DNA of 64,000 bases. Origin: DATFTE01 sp963802575. GTDB lineage: Bacteria; Acidobacteriota; Terriglobia; Terriglobales; Acidobacteriaceae. The notes under the pieces are model-generated. The model was given only the letters and a program-made list of their open reading frames with translations, did no database searches and was not told where the DNA came from. The stretch lies in assembly GCA_963802575.1 (NCBI GenBank), contig CAWDJF010000008.1:248001-312000 (forward strand). Direction: 5' to 3'. Below, piece after piece: positions 43,741-51,776 of this stretch. Position 1 is the first letter of the stretch. The number at the start of each line of letters is the position of its first letter. The translations under genes and the position numbers were made by a program.

Positions 43741-44268
43741 ATGAAAAACCGGCTAGTCACGATTTTGACGCTGATCGTTGTCGCGGGAGGGTTGTTTTTC
43801 CTGGTGCGCCAGCATGGTTTGCCCGCCGCTGCGAGCGCCCAGCAAGGCGCGTTGGCGCCGGACTTTTCGCTCGCCGATCTGAGCGGTCAACCCGTCAGTC
43901 TTTCGTCTTTTCGCGGCAAAGTAGTTCTCCTGGATTTCTGGGCCACGTGGTGTGTCCCGTGCCGCGAAGAGACTCCTCATCTAGTCGGTTTGCAAAATAA
44001 GTATGGAGGCCAGGGCTTGCAGATCATCGGCGTCTCAATGGACGATGGCCCCGAGCCGGTGCGCGACTTCTACCAGCATTTCAAGATGAACTATCCCGTC
44101 GTCATGGGCGATGCCAAAACCGGGGAGCTTTACGGCGGAGTGCTAGGGCTGCCAATCGCCTTCATCATTGGCCCGGATGGGCGTATCACTTCGAAGCATA
44201 TCGGCTCTACCGACATTTCAGTTTTCGAAAAAGAAGTGGTGAAGCTTCTACCCTCGAAATCCAGTTAG
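43741..44268 (+). CDS. TlpA/ResA-like periplasmic thioredoxin
   Basis: 175 residues. An N-terminal signal anchor (about 5-24) precedes a peroxiredoxin/AhpC-TSA-like thioredoxin fold with the active site FWATWCVPCREE (Cys71 and Cys74). The usual cis-Pro lies in GLPIAFIIGPDGRI. The TlpA/ResA family reduces disulfides in cytochrome c apoproteins or in other envelope proteins. Encoded 9 bp after the rhodanese-like gene, so the two likely form an operon. Confidence 0.93.
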   Translation: MKNRLVTILTLIVVAGGLFFLVRQHGLPAAASAQQGALAPDFSLADLSGQPVSLSSFRGKVVLLDFWATWCVPCREETPHLVGLQNKYGGQGLQIIGVSMDDGPEPVRDFYQHFKMNYPVVMGDAKTGELYGGVLGLPIAFIIGPDGRITSKHIGSTDISVFEKEVVKLLPSKSS

Positions 44269-44326
44269 GTCATTCATATCGCAAAGGCGAATGTTGATCG
44301 CCGCTTCGCGCGCCAGTTCGCACGGA

Positions 44327-45682
44327 TTATGCTGACACGCGCCGTGCCTGTGCTTCCTGCGATTCCACTGTCATTTGCATGCCGAACCTGGACCGCAACG
44401 TGATCAACGGTTGTTGCTCGACCCGATGGCCGGGCACGAGATGCAATCGCCATCGCTGGGCGATGGTGGCCAGCGCCAGCACGCCCTCCATCCATGCGAA
44501 TGACTCGCCGATGCACTGCCGGTAACCCGCGCCGAAAGGGAAGTAAGCAAACTTCGGGAAGGTCGACTTGCCCGCGGGTGCGAAGCGTTCTGGGCGAAAC
44601 TTCAATGGATCGGCGAAGTGTCGCGCGTCGCGCTGCGTAACGAACTGGCTGATCAAGATGGTCGTCTTTGCCGGCAAGTGGTAAGGACCAAGCGTGAAAT
44701 CCTCGCGTGCCTGGCGTCCCATGGCCCATGCCGGCGGATACAACCGCATCGATTCCGCAAACACCATCTCCGTATATCGCAGTTGGGGCAGGTCGTCGAT
44801 CGAGGGCCCGCAGCTTCCGAGAACATTCTCGAGTTCCTGAAACATGGTTTGTTCCGCCTCAGGATTTTGCGACAGCAAGTACCACGTCCAGATGAGCGCA
44901 TTCGCCACCGTCTCATATCCTGCGAGAAAGATCGTGATTACCTGATCGCGCAACGATTCGTCTGAAGAATCCTCGGAGCGCAGCATCATATCGAGCAGGT
45001 CGCCGCCGCCCTGACCCTGTCGATGCTGCTCGATCATGCGGTACACGATGTCATCCACCGTGCGCTTCGCCGAGGTGAATTGCGACAGGCCGGGAACGCG
45101 CAGATGAATTAAGGTCTCGACTGCCGGAAGCGCTACCAGATAGTTGTAGAGGCGCATGATGCGGTTGATGGCATCCACCAGTTCTTTGACTTCGCTCCCT
45201 AGCTCCGTCCGGAAAAGCGTGCGCGCAACGATGCGCAGTGTCATGTGCATCATCTCTTGCGCCACGTCCAGCTGCTGGCCATCGTGCCAGGACTCGCGCG
45301 TACGCAAAGCTTCTTCGACAATCGTCGCGGCGTACTCACGAATTCGCTGGCGGTGAAATGCCGGCTGAGCCACCTGCCGTTGCGCCCGGTGCTGTTCACC
45401 CTCGCTGCAAATCATCCCTTCACCCAGCAGCATCTTCGTCCGCCGCACCGTGCGCTCTTTGGTGAAATTGTCGTTCTGTATCACTAACACTTCGCGAATC
45501 AGCGCCGGATCGTTGAGAAAGACGATGTTCTCGGGACCGATCTTGTAGTGAACCGCGTCTCCAAACTCTTTCGCGAGATATTGAAACAAGCCAATCGGAT
45601 CTGCAGGACGAAACTTCCGGAAGGCGTACCAGATCAGGTTGTGCTTGAGCCCGGGAGGGAAGGAATAAGAGGAAGTGACCAT
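44327..45682 (-). CDS. Cytochrome P450
   Basis: 451 residues from ATG 45682, a usual P450 length. The I-helix motif is AGYETVAN (Thr for oxygen activation), the K-helix ExxR is ESMR, and the heme-binding loop is FPFGAGYRQCIGES with Cys about 62 residues from the end. It resembles CYP102/CYP110-like bacterial enzymes that hydroxylate fatty acids or terpenoids. GTG 45811 is an alternative start that would add 43 residues; its GTGA would overlap the stop of a short hydrophobic frame. Flippase and P450 are in line on the same strand. Confidence 0.9.
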   Translation of the reverse strand: MVTSSYSFPPGLKHNLIWYAFRKFRPADPIGLFQYLAKEFGDAVHYKIGPENIVFLNDPALIREVLVIQNDNFTKERTVRRTKMLLGEGMICSEGEQHRAQRQVAQPAFHRQRIREYAATIVEEALRTRESWHDGQQLDVAQEMMHMTLRIVARTLFRTELGSEVKELVDAINRIMRLYNYLVALPAVETLIHLRVPGLSQFTSAKRTVDDIVYRMIEQHRQGQGGGDLLDMMLRSEDSSDESLRDQVITIFLAGYETVANALIWTWYLLSQNPEAEQTMFQELENVLGSCGPSIDDLPQLRYTEMVFAESMRLYPPAWAMGRQAREDFTLGPYHLPAKTTILISQFVTQRDARHFADPLKFRPERFAPAGKSTFPKFAYFPFGAGYRQCIGESFAWMEGVLALATIAQRWRLHLVPGHRVEQQPLITLRSRFGMQMTVESQEAQARRVSA

Positions 45683-45807
45683 GCTCGCAGTTCGAAACTT
45701 TGTATTCCGCAGATGAGGCAATACTCTGCCGACTTGAGAAAGTGTACACGGTTGGATGCGGGTCGGATCCTTGTTCATTGTGGGAAAGAAGTTTTCCAGC
45801 GAGAATT

Positions 45808-45891
45808 TCACCGCATTCGGCGCATAGTCACCCAGATTACGATGCCGATCACCACGATCAAACCGTACAGCGTGTAGAAAGGCACAAACAC
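45808..45891 (-). CDS. Possible 27-residue single-span membrane peptide
   Basis: From GTG 45891, 27 residues: a hydrophobic core (LYGLIVVIGIVIWVTM) followed by RRMR and stop, the pattern of a single-span peptide with a positive cytosolic tail. It lies between the flippase stop and the P450 gene, filling almost the whole gap, and its stop overlaps a GTG (45811) in frame with the P450. No Shine-Dalgarno is evident, so the call is tentative. Confidence 0.3.
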   Translation of the reverse strand: MFVPFYTLYGLIVVIGIVIWVTMRRMR

Positions 45892-45903
45892 CGGAGGATT
45901 GTA

Positions 45904-47451
45904 TTACGGTTCGACAAATCCTGACGCTGGCCCCTCCGCGAGAACTATCGCCCCTTCAGCCGGCATCAGGTTGCGAGCACGCAGCAAGTGTCCAGCCCGA
46001 TGAGCCCACAGCAGCGCTAAACCATAGACGGCCCCCGCGATGAGTAACTGTCCGGCGAGTTGGACATAATTGCGCGCGATATACCAACTGCGCAGTCCCC
46101 CTAAGACGAGCGCCAGCGGTACGCAGAGAGCGAGCGGCAGCGAGTATGCCTCACGAAAGAAAGTTCTCACCCGCATTCCCAGCACCCGGCATAGATGCCT
46201 GGGAAAGAAATACAGTGCAGTCACCGTCAATGGAATCGCGGTGCCAAACGCATCGCCAATAATTCCAAAGGGCCTGATAAGAATGATGCTGAGCACAAGA
46301 TTCGTCACTGCTTCCATCGCCACTACCCACGAGAGGGTCCGGTGTTTGGCCATCCCAAACAGGATCCGCGGCGACGCTGCCTGGGCCAGCATCAAGGTCA
46401 TTGGGATGCACAGGACCACCAAGACCGGGTAGCTGGTCGCTACATACTTCGCGCCCACCCAGGCCTGAATTATCGACTTCCCCAGAATCAACAGGATCAG
46501 CGAAATCGGGAAGATGATCAGCGCGCACGCGCGGTTTCCCAGGACAAACATCTTGCGCAAGCCGTTGATATCACCCTTGGCATCCGACTGGCTCGACCAG
46601 GGAACAAAAATCTGCGCCAGGCTGCTGACCACTTCCGAGGCATAGTCGAGCAAGCGGTCGCCGATCGAAAAATACGTGATCGCCGTCGAAGAAAGAAACG
46701 CCCCAATCACCAGTTCATCGGTCTTGAAGCGCAACTTGAACGCGATCATGACTATGAACGTCGCGCTGCTGTAGCTGGCCATCTCGCGCAGGGAGACGCG
46801 ATCGAAATACTTTAGATGGAATGTCAAGGGAAGCAGCTTTAGCGTAATCGCCGCTCGCAAAATAGAAATCAATAGCGGCAAAACCACCGTGATCACGGCC
46901 ACCGTCAGCAGTCCGTATCCGCGCTGCAACGCAATCACAATCAGCACGGCACGCAACACTGTCGAAATTACGTTGGTGACATTCAGGAAATAAAATTTCT
47001 GCAGACCCTCCAGGATGCCGCTAAAAACGCCCAAAGGAAATCCCAGCGAGACCGAGGCCCCTACCATCAGGAAAAGCCAGCGCGCAGTAGTCAGGAATTC
47101 GGGCGGAATCTTGAAAAGCGAATCCACGTACGAACTGCCCGCAAACGTGATCAGCATCGCCACGGCGCCGATCAGCGTGTAACTCCACAGACTGGTGTTT
47201 ACCAGCCGGTTCAGCTTCTCCGACTCGCCCGTCGCGGTGAATTTCGAAACGTATCGCACCACTGACGAGCGTATCCCCAGATCAAACAGCCCGTAATACC
47301 CGGTGATCGAGAAGATCAGAACCCAGATGCCGTACGCCGAATCGCCCAGCCGGTGCAGAATAAAAGGGGAGAGAAAAATACCCACCAGAATGTTAAGCCC
47401 CAGGCTGAACCAGCTGGACCCAACGTTCTTGATGATCTCGAGTTTACGCAT
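45904..47451 (-). CDS. Wzx/MATE-like polysaccharide flippase
   Basis: 515 residues with about 12-14 transmembrane helices spread over the whole length. The opening GLNILVGIFLSPFILHRLGDSAYGIWVLIFS, in two parts, then GYYGLFDLGIRSSVVRYVSKF, is typical of the polysaccharide_synt/MurJ-MATE superfamily that flips lipid-linked saccharides or lipids. No other glycan genes are in the window, and the P450 lies next on the strand. The C-terminus is long and hydrophilic (AEGAIVLAEGPASGFVEP). Confidence 0.93.
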   Translation of the reverse strand: MRKLEIIKNVGSSWFSLGLNILVGIFLSPFILHRLGDSAYGIWVLIFSITGYYGLFDLGIRSSVVRYVSKFTATGESEKLNRLVNTSLWSYTLIGAVAMLITFAGSSYVDSLFKIPPEFLTTARWLFLMVGASVSLGFPLGVFSGILEGLQKFYFLNVTNVISTVLRAVLIVIALQRGYGLLTVAVITVVLPLLISILRAAITLKLLPLTFHLKYFDRVSLREMASYSSATFIVMIAFKLRFKTDELVIGAFLSSTAITYFSIGDRLLDYASEVVSSLAQIFVPWSSQSDAKGDINGLRKMFVLGNRACALIIFPISLILLILGKSIIQAWVGAKYVATSYPVLVVLCIPMTLMLAQAASPRILFGMAKHRTLSWVVAMEAVTNLVLSIILIRPFGIIGDAFGTAIPLTVTALYFFPRHLCRVLGMRVRTFFREAYSLPLALCVPLALVLGGLRSWYIARNYVQLAGQLLIAGAVYGLALLWAHRAGHLLRARNLMPAEGAIVLAEGPASGFVEP

Positions 47452-47582
47452 CGGCTCCTGGCGTGTGGCCCACTCTAGGATTGGGCGAAAGAGAACAGTG
47501 ACGACGGGAAACAGCTTACGAAAATATTATCATCGTTTGCCGCCAGCGACTGCCCCGGGCGGCAGAGCGGTAAGAGAAGGGA

Positions 47583-48170
47583 TTACGTCGGCCAGGAATG
47601 CAGTGCGACATCCGCAACTTCCTTCAACTGCCCGCGGTTGGCGCCCCCCGTCGCCTGCACCGACAGTCCCCATATCAACGTAGTGATGTATGCCGCAAGC
47701 TTCCGCGCATTGGCGTTCGCAGGCAGGTCGCCCTCGGCGATAGCGCGCTCAAAACGCTTCTGCACCGCCGCCTGTGCGCCCGCCCGCCGCCGGTTAAGCT
47801 CCGTCCGCACCGAGTCCGCCAGAGGACCAGACACCAGCGCTCCCTGCACCAGCAGGCATCCCTCGGGATGCTGCGGGTCCATCGTCATGTTAATCGCGCC
47901 GCGAAGCAGTTTCTCCACCACGCGCCGCGCCGTACGTTCTTTCAGAGCGTTGGGCAGATACGACGCCGGTTTCTGAATATAACGGTCGAGCACTTTGCGG
48001 AAGAGGTCTTCCTTGTTTCCAAACGCCGCGTAAAGACTGGGCATATTGATGCCCATGGCTTCGGTCAGTGCAGACAGGGAAGTGCCCTCATACCCGTGCC
48101 GCCAGAACAGCAACAGGGCCTCATCCAGCGCCTTCTCGGTATCGAATTCGCGAGGTCGCCCCCTCGGCAT
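47583..48170 (-). CDS. TetR-family transcriptional regulator
   Basis: 195 residues. The N-terminal helix-turn-helix is canonical (ALDEALLLFWRHGYEGTSLSALTEAMGINMPSLYAAF, in two parts). The C-terminal domain resembles the TetR_C group that includes LAEGDLP-like segments (AIAEGDLPANANARKLAAYI). It lies divergent from the BNR/MoaD pair with a gap of 164 bp that includes an ATCGAT-centred near-palindrome at 48190-48205. It may repress that pair or itself. Confidence 0.92.
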   Translation of the reverse strand: MPRGRPREFDTEKALDEALLLFWRHGYEGTSLSALTEAMGINMPSLYAAFGNKEDLFRKVLDRYIQKPASYLPNALKERTARRVVEKLLRGAINMTMDPQHPEGCLLVQGALVSGPLADSVRTELNRRRAGAQAAVQKRFERAIAEGDLPANANARKLAAYITTLIWGLSVQATGGANRGQLKEVADVALHSWPT

Positions 48171-48334
48171 AGACGGCCCTCTAAAGTTATGTATCGATCA
48201 CTACAATATTCCCCCTTGACGCCGGCTGGCAAGCGTTTTATGTTTAGCGAACGTTGCAGAAATACTTCGCGACTTCCACAGAATGCGATAGGGAGTGGCG
48301 TTTAAGATCAATCCACAAAATTAAGGAAAACCAC

Positions 48335-49450
48335 ATGAGCAAAGTCCGCGTACTGGTGGGCACACGCAAAGGCGCATTCATTCTTACTTCCGACGGCAAG
48401 CGCGAACAGTGGGAGGTCAGCGGTCCCCACTTTGCCGGATGGGAGATCTACCATGTTAAAGGATCTCCTGTTGATCCCAATCGCTTGTACGCCTCGCAAT
48501 CCAGCGGCTGGTTCGGGCAAACCATGCAGCGCTCCAACGATGGTGGCAAGACCTGGGAAACAGTGGGCAACAAGTTCGCCTACGACGGCGTCCCCGGCAC
48601 GCATCAGTGGTACGACGGCACGCCGCATCCCTGGGAGTTTAAGCGCGTCTGGCACCTCGAACCGTCCCTCACCGACCCGGAAACGGTCTATGCAGGCGTT
48701 GAGGACGCGGCGATTTTCCGCTCTACCGACGGCGGACAGAACTGGGAAGAGCTCGCGGGCTTGCGCAAGCACGGCTCGGGTCCCCACTGGCAGCCTGGCG
48801 CGGGAGGGATGTGCCTGCATACCATCATTCTCGATCCCAGCGACTCCAATCGAATGTTTATTGCGATTTCAGCCGCGGGGGCGTTCCGCACTGACGACGC
48901 AGGCAAGACCTGGAAGCCGATCAACCAGGGCCTGCGCTCCCAGGGCATTCCTGATCCCACGGCCGAAGTTGGACACTGCGTGCACCACGTGGCAATGAAT
49001 CCCTCGCGGCCCGGCGTGCTCTTCATGCAGAAGCACTGGGATGTCATGCGCAGTGACAATGCGGGCGATCTTTGGACCGAAGTCAGCGGCAACCTACCCA
49101 CCGACTTCGGCTTCGTCATCGATGTACATTCCCACGAGCCCGAGACCATCTACGTTGTCCCCATCAAGAGCGATTCCGAACATTACGTCCACGAAGGGAA
49201 GCTGCGCGTCTTCCGCAGCCGCACCGGAGGGAACGAGTGGGAACCTCTCACTAAGGGCCTGCCACAAAGCAATTGTTTTGTGAACGTGCTGCGCGATGCC
49301 ATGGCCGTCGACAAGCTCGACAAATGCGGCGTGTACTTCGGCACTACCGGCGGGCAGGTCTACGCTTCAGCCGACGCCGGAGACAGTTGGGCGCCGATCG
49401 TCCGCGATCTGCCGGCCGTGCTGTCGGTAGAAGTGCAGACGCTGTCATGA
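48335..49450 (+). CDS. BNR/WD40-like seven-blade propeller protein
   Basis: 371 residues with no signal peptide. BNR (Asp-box) repeats occur at least five times: SNDGGKTWETVG, STDGGQNWEELA, TDDAGKTWKPIN, SDNAGDLWTEVS and SADAGDSWAPIV, separated by about 50-60 residues. This gives a sialidase-fold propeller, but the sialidase Arg triad is not evident, so sialidase activity should not be assumed. ATG 48335 follows AAGGAA. The stop overlaps the MoaD-like start by 4 bp (ATGA). From memory the same pair recurs in other genomes. Confidence 0.9.
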   Translation: MSKVRVLVGTRKGAFILTSDGKREQWEVSGPHFAGWEIYHVKGSPVDPNRLYASQSSGWFGQTMQRSNDGGKTWETVGNKFAYDGVPGTHQWYDGTPHPWEFKRVWHLEPSLTDPETVYAGVEDAAIFRSTDGGQNWEELAGLRKHGSGPHWQPGAGGMCLHTIILDPSDSNRMFIAISAAGAFRTDDAGKTWKPINQGLRSQGIPDPTAEVGHCVHHVAMNPSRPGVLFMQKHWDVMRSDNAGDLWTEVSGNLPTDFGFVIDVHSHEPETIYVVPIKSDSEHYVHEGKLRVFRSRTGGNEWEPLTKGLPQSNCFVNVLRDAMAVDKLDKCGVYFGTTGGQVYASADAGDSWAPIVRDLPAVLSVEVQTLS

Positions 49451-49743
49451 TTCGCGTGGAGCTTCCCTATCACCTGCGCAATCTGGCCCACGTCAGCGGG
49501 GAAGTGCAACTGGAAGTGCAGGGACCGGTTACGCAGAGTTCGGTACTCGACGCACTCGAAACGCGTTACCCAATGCTGCGTGGCACCATTCGTGACCACG
49601 GGACGAAGAAGCGCCGCGACTTTCTGCGCTTCTTCGCCTGCCAGCAGGATCTTTCCCACGAGTCTCCCGATGCACCGCTTCCCGACGAGGTGGCCTCGGG
49701 AAAAGAGCCTCTGCTGGTAATTGGCGCAATCGCCGGGGGATAA
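49447..49743 (+). CDS. MoaD/ThiS-family ubiquitin-like protein
   Basis: 98 residues. A beta-grasp fold with opening RVELPYHLRNLAHVSGEVQLEV and the di-glycine C-terminus IGAIAGG, the mark of sulfur carriers that are adenylated and then thiocarboxylated. The start ATG overlaps the BNR stop, so the two are made together. The usual MoaD partners (MoaE, ThiF-type E1) are not in the window, so the carrier may serve a non-molybdopterin role, perhaps sulfur transfer linked to the propeller. Confidence 0.9.
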   Translation: MIRVELPYHLRNLAHVSGEVQLEVQGPVTQSSVLDALETRYPMLRGTIRDHGTKKRRDFLRFFACQQDLSHESPDAPLPDEVASGKEPLLVIGAIAGG

Positions 49744-49837
49744 AAAAGTTTTCTCGAGCTGTCGATTTCTCTCCGGGCCATTCGACGTCTAAGTAGAGCA
49801 GCGATTCAGCTCTTAAATTAACCGAGGAGTCATTACC

Positions 49838-50233
49838 ATGCGATTTCTAAGTATCTATAAGCCCAGCAAGGCCGAAGGCGCGCCTCCTGCCGAGACTGAA
49901 ATGGCAGAGATGGGCAAACTCATCGAAGAAGGATTCCGGGAGGGATGGTTGCTCTCCACCGAGGGCTGCTTGCCCAGCGCCAAGGGTGCTCGGGTTCGGC
50001 TGAGCGATGGGAAAGTTCAGGTCACCGACGGCCCTTTTACAGAAGCCAAGGAAGTCATCGGCGGTTTTGCCATACTGCGTGCGAACTCGAAGGCAGACGC
50101 TATCGAACTGACGAGGCGTTTTCTGAAAATCGCCGGCGACGGTGAGTGCGAGATCCGGCAGGTGTACGATCCCGCTGATTTTTCCGAAGAAGCCCCGTGC
50201 GCGGGAGTGCGAGAAACCGCGAAGACTGCGTAG
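49838..50233 (+). CDS. YCII-related (DGPF) protein
   Basis: 131 residues. It has the diagnostic DGPFTEAKEVIGGFAI motif of YCII/DGPF proteins, with the YciI-like dimeric ferredoxin fold. Proposed functions in the family include small-molecule lyase or transcription-associated roles; many are encoded near sigma factors, but no such gene lies nearby. It ends at a strong bidirectional terminator. Confidence 0.92.
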   Translation: MRFLSIYKPSKAEGAPPAETEMAEMGKLIEEGFREGWLLSTEGCLPSAKGARVRLSDGKVQVTDGPFTEAKEVIGGFAILRANSKADAIELTRRFLKIAGDGECEIRQVYDPADFSEEAPCAGVRETAKTA

Positions 50234-50246
50234 TAATAGCAAAAAC

Positions 50247-50278
50247 ATGGCCCTAGCGTCGCTCGACGTTAGGGCCAT
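50247..50278. terminator. Bidirectional terminator between convergent genes
   Basis: A 14-bp stem (ATGGCCCTAGCGTC with GACGTTAGGGCCAT, one G-T wobble) around GCTC. Going leftwards on the minus strand it runs into GTTTTTGC. It separates the YCII gene from the cyclophilin. Confidence 0.9.
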
Positions 50279-50282
50279 TCGA

Positions 50283-50810
50283 TTACACTCTTTCGATCGT
50301 TACAGCTTTAAGCACGACATCCTTCTTCGGCTTGTCCTGCGCGCCGCGTGGCACACTGACGATCTTCTCGACGACATCTTGTCCCTCGACCACTTCGCCG
50401 AAAATCGTATGTTTGCCAGTCAGCCACGAAGTCGGCACCAGCGTGATGAAGAACTGTGAGCCGTTCGTATTCGGCCCGGCATTCGCCATCGCCAGCTTGC
50501 CCGGTTGGTCGAACTTGTGCGGTGACCCCTTGGTCTCGTCTTCAAACTGATATCCCGGGCCGCCCATGCCCGACCCCGCCGGATCTCCGCCCTGCACCAT
50601 AAACTCGGGAATCACGCGGTGAAAAATCGTTCCGTTGTAAAGCGGGTCTTTGCTTTTCTTGCGGGTCAGCGGATGCGTCCACTCGCGCTTGCCCTCGGCG
50701 AGTTCGGTAAAGTTCGCGACGGTTTTCGGCGCGTCCTTCTCAAATAAACGGCAGACCACAGTTCCTTCGGTCGTATCGAACACAGCATAAGTGCCAGGTT
50801 GGCGAGCCAT
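50283..50810 (-). CDS. Cytosolic cyclophilin-type peptidyl-prolyl isomerase
   Basis: 175 residues, no signal peptide. The cyclophilin core has FHRVIPEFMVQGGDPAGSGMGGPGY, in two parts, with the catalytic Arg (HRVI), and GSQFFITLVPTSWLTGKHTIFG, which includes the active-site Trp and His. It catalyses cis-trans isomerisation of peptidyl-proline. It has its own ribosome site (AAAGGA). A second, exported cyclophilin lies directly upstream on the same strand, behind its own terminator. Confidence 0.95.
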   Translation of the reverse strand: MARQPGTYAVFDTTEGTVVCRLFEKDAPKTVANFTELAEGKREWTHPLTRKKSKDPLYNGTIFHRVIPEFMVQGGDPAGSGMGGPGYQFEDETKGSPHKFDQPGKLAMANAGPNTNGSQFFITLVPTSWLTGKHTIFGEVVEGQDVVEKIVSVPRGAQDKPKKDVVLKAVTIERV

Positions 50811-50837
50811 AGAAATCCTTTCGACGAAAAAAGTAAA

Positions 50838-50859
50838 CCGGAGGGCCTGAACCCTCCGG
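50838..50859 (-). terminator. Intrinsic terminator of the exported cyclophilin
   Basis: CCGGAGGG / CCCTCCGG, a perfect 8-bp stem with a 6-nt loop. On the minus strand it continues into TTACTTTTTTCG. It lies between the two cyclophilin genes. Confidence 0.85.
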
Positions 50860-50879
50860 GCATATCTGGAAAGCGGAAA

Positions 50880-51506
50880 TTACTTTGCAGGAGTTGCGGC
50901 TGGTTTTTTGATCATCGCGGCCGATCCGCCCTTGGTGATGGTGATGTGATTGATCTTCACAGGATTGAACGGCTTGTCGTTCGAGTCACGACCCATGCGC
51001 GCAATCTGTTTCACCAGCGCCACGCTGGCATCGTCACATTGTCCAAAAATCGTGTAATTGCCATTCAGGCTAGGGTAGGGAACTTCGGTGATGAAGAACT
51101 GAGAACCGTTGGTATCCGGCCCCGAGTTGGCATAAGCCAGGCGTCCCGGACGATCAAACTTCAAGTCCGGCGAAGTCTCGTTCTTGAACTGATATCCCGG
51201 ATCACCCGATCCATTACCCGCGGGATCACCGCACTGAATCATGAAATTCGGAATCACGCGGTGGCAGATCGTCCCGTCATAAAGAGGAACGCCGTGCTTC
51301 TTGGCGTGGGACACAGGGGATGTCCAGTCTTTCGTCCCGTCCGACAGGCCTTCGAAGTTCGCGACTCCGATCGGAGCCTTGTCCGAGAAAAGCTTGCAGG
51401 TCAACTTGCCCACAGTGGTGTCGATGACGGCCGTCGGCTCGCCGCCTTGCGCCCACAGTGTCACACAGAACAAACAAACTACGCTTACGATAGCGATTCG
51501 TTTCAT
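50880..51506 (-). CDS. Exported cyclophilin-type peptidyl-prolyl isomerase
   Basis: 208 residues. The signal peptide is about 1-19 (MKRIAIVSVVCLFCVTLWA). The cyclophilin domain has CHRVIPNFMIQCGDPAGNGSGDPGY, in two parts, GSQFFITEVPYPSLNGNYTIFG, and the catalytic Arg. The Trp equivalent is replaced (YPSLNGNY), seen in several bacterial periplasmic members. It presumably folds envelope proteins. The C-terminus is basic. Confidence 0.94.
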   Translation of the reverse strand: MKRIAIVSVVCLFCVTLWAQGGEPTAVIDTTVGKLTCKLFSDKAPIGVANFEGLSDGTKDWTSPVSHAKKHGVPLYDGTICHRVIPNFMIQCGDPAGNGSGDPGYQFKNETSPDLKFDRPGRLAYANSGPDTNGSQFFITEVPYPSLNGNYTIFGQCDDASVALVKQIARMGRDSNDKPFNPVKINHITITKGGSAAMIKKPAATPAK

Positions 51507-51595
51507 GGAAGAGCTCCTCGTCTGCAGTAATGGTGATTCTCGAAAAACGGTACGTGCTGGATGCCAGTTGTGTCGTAAGAAACTTAATCCTCTTT

Positions 51596-51690
51596 GACGT
51601 CATCCTGAGCCCGACAGGGCGAAGGATCTCGCGCGCAGCAGCAGTACTCCTTGACCTCGCCCGATCCCTCGCTTCGCTCGGGATGACGTC
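51596..51690. repeat. Palindromic dispersed element, copy A
   Basis: Terminal inverted repeats GACGTCATCC (51596-51605) and GGATGACGTC (51681-51690), 10 bp perfect, extended further inward to 15 bp with one wobble. The right half contains GATCCCTCGCTTCGCTC, shared with the elements at 54411 and 62329. Confidence 0.8.
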
Positions 51691-51776
51691 CAATGAATCA
51701 GGCGCGACACATCCTCGCCGTACGAAAAGTTCATCCTGAGTCTGCGAACGAGAATTGTACGACACCCTGCCCCAAA

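Noticed and set aside
48335..49450. True sialidase
   Set aside because: Asp-boxes are present but no Arg triad or Tyr/Glu catalytic pair, and no signal peptide.
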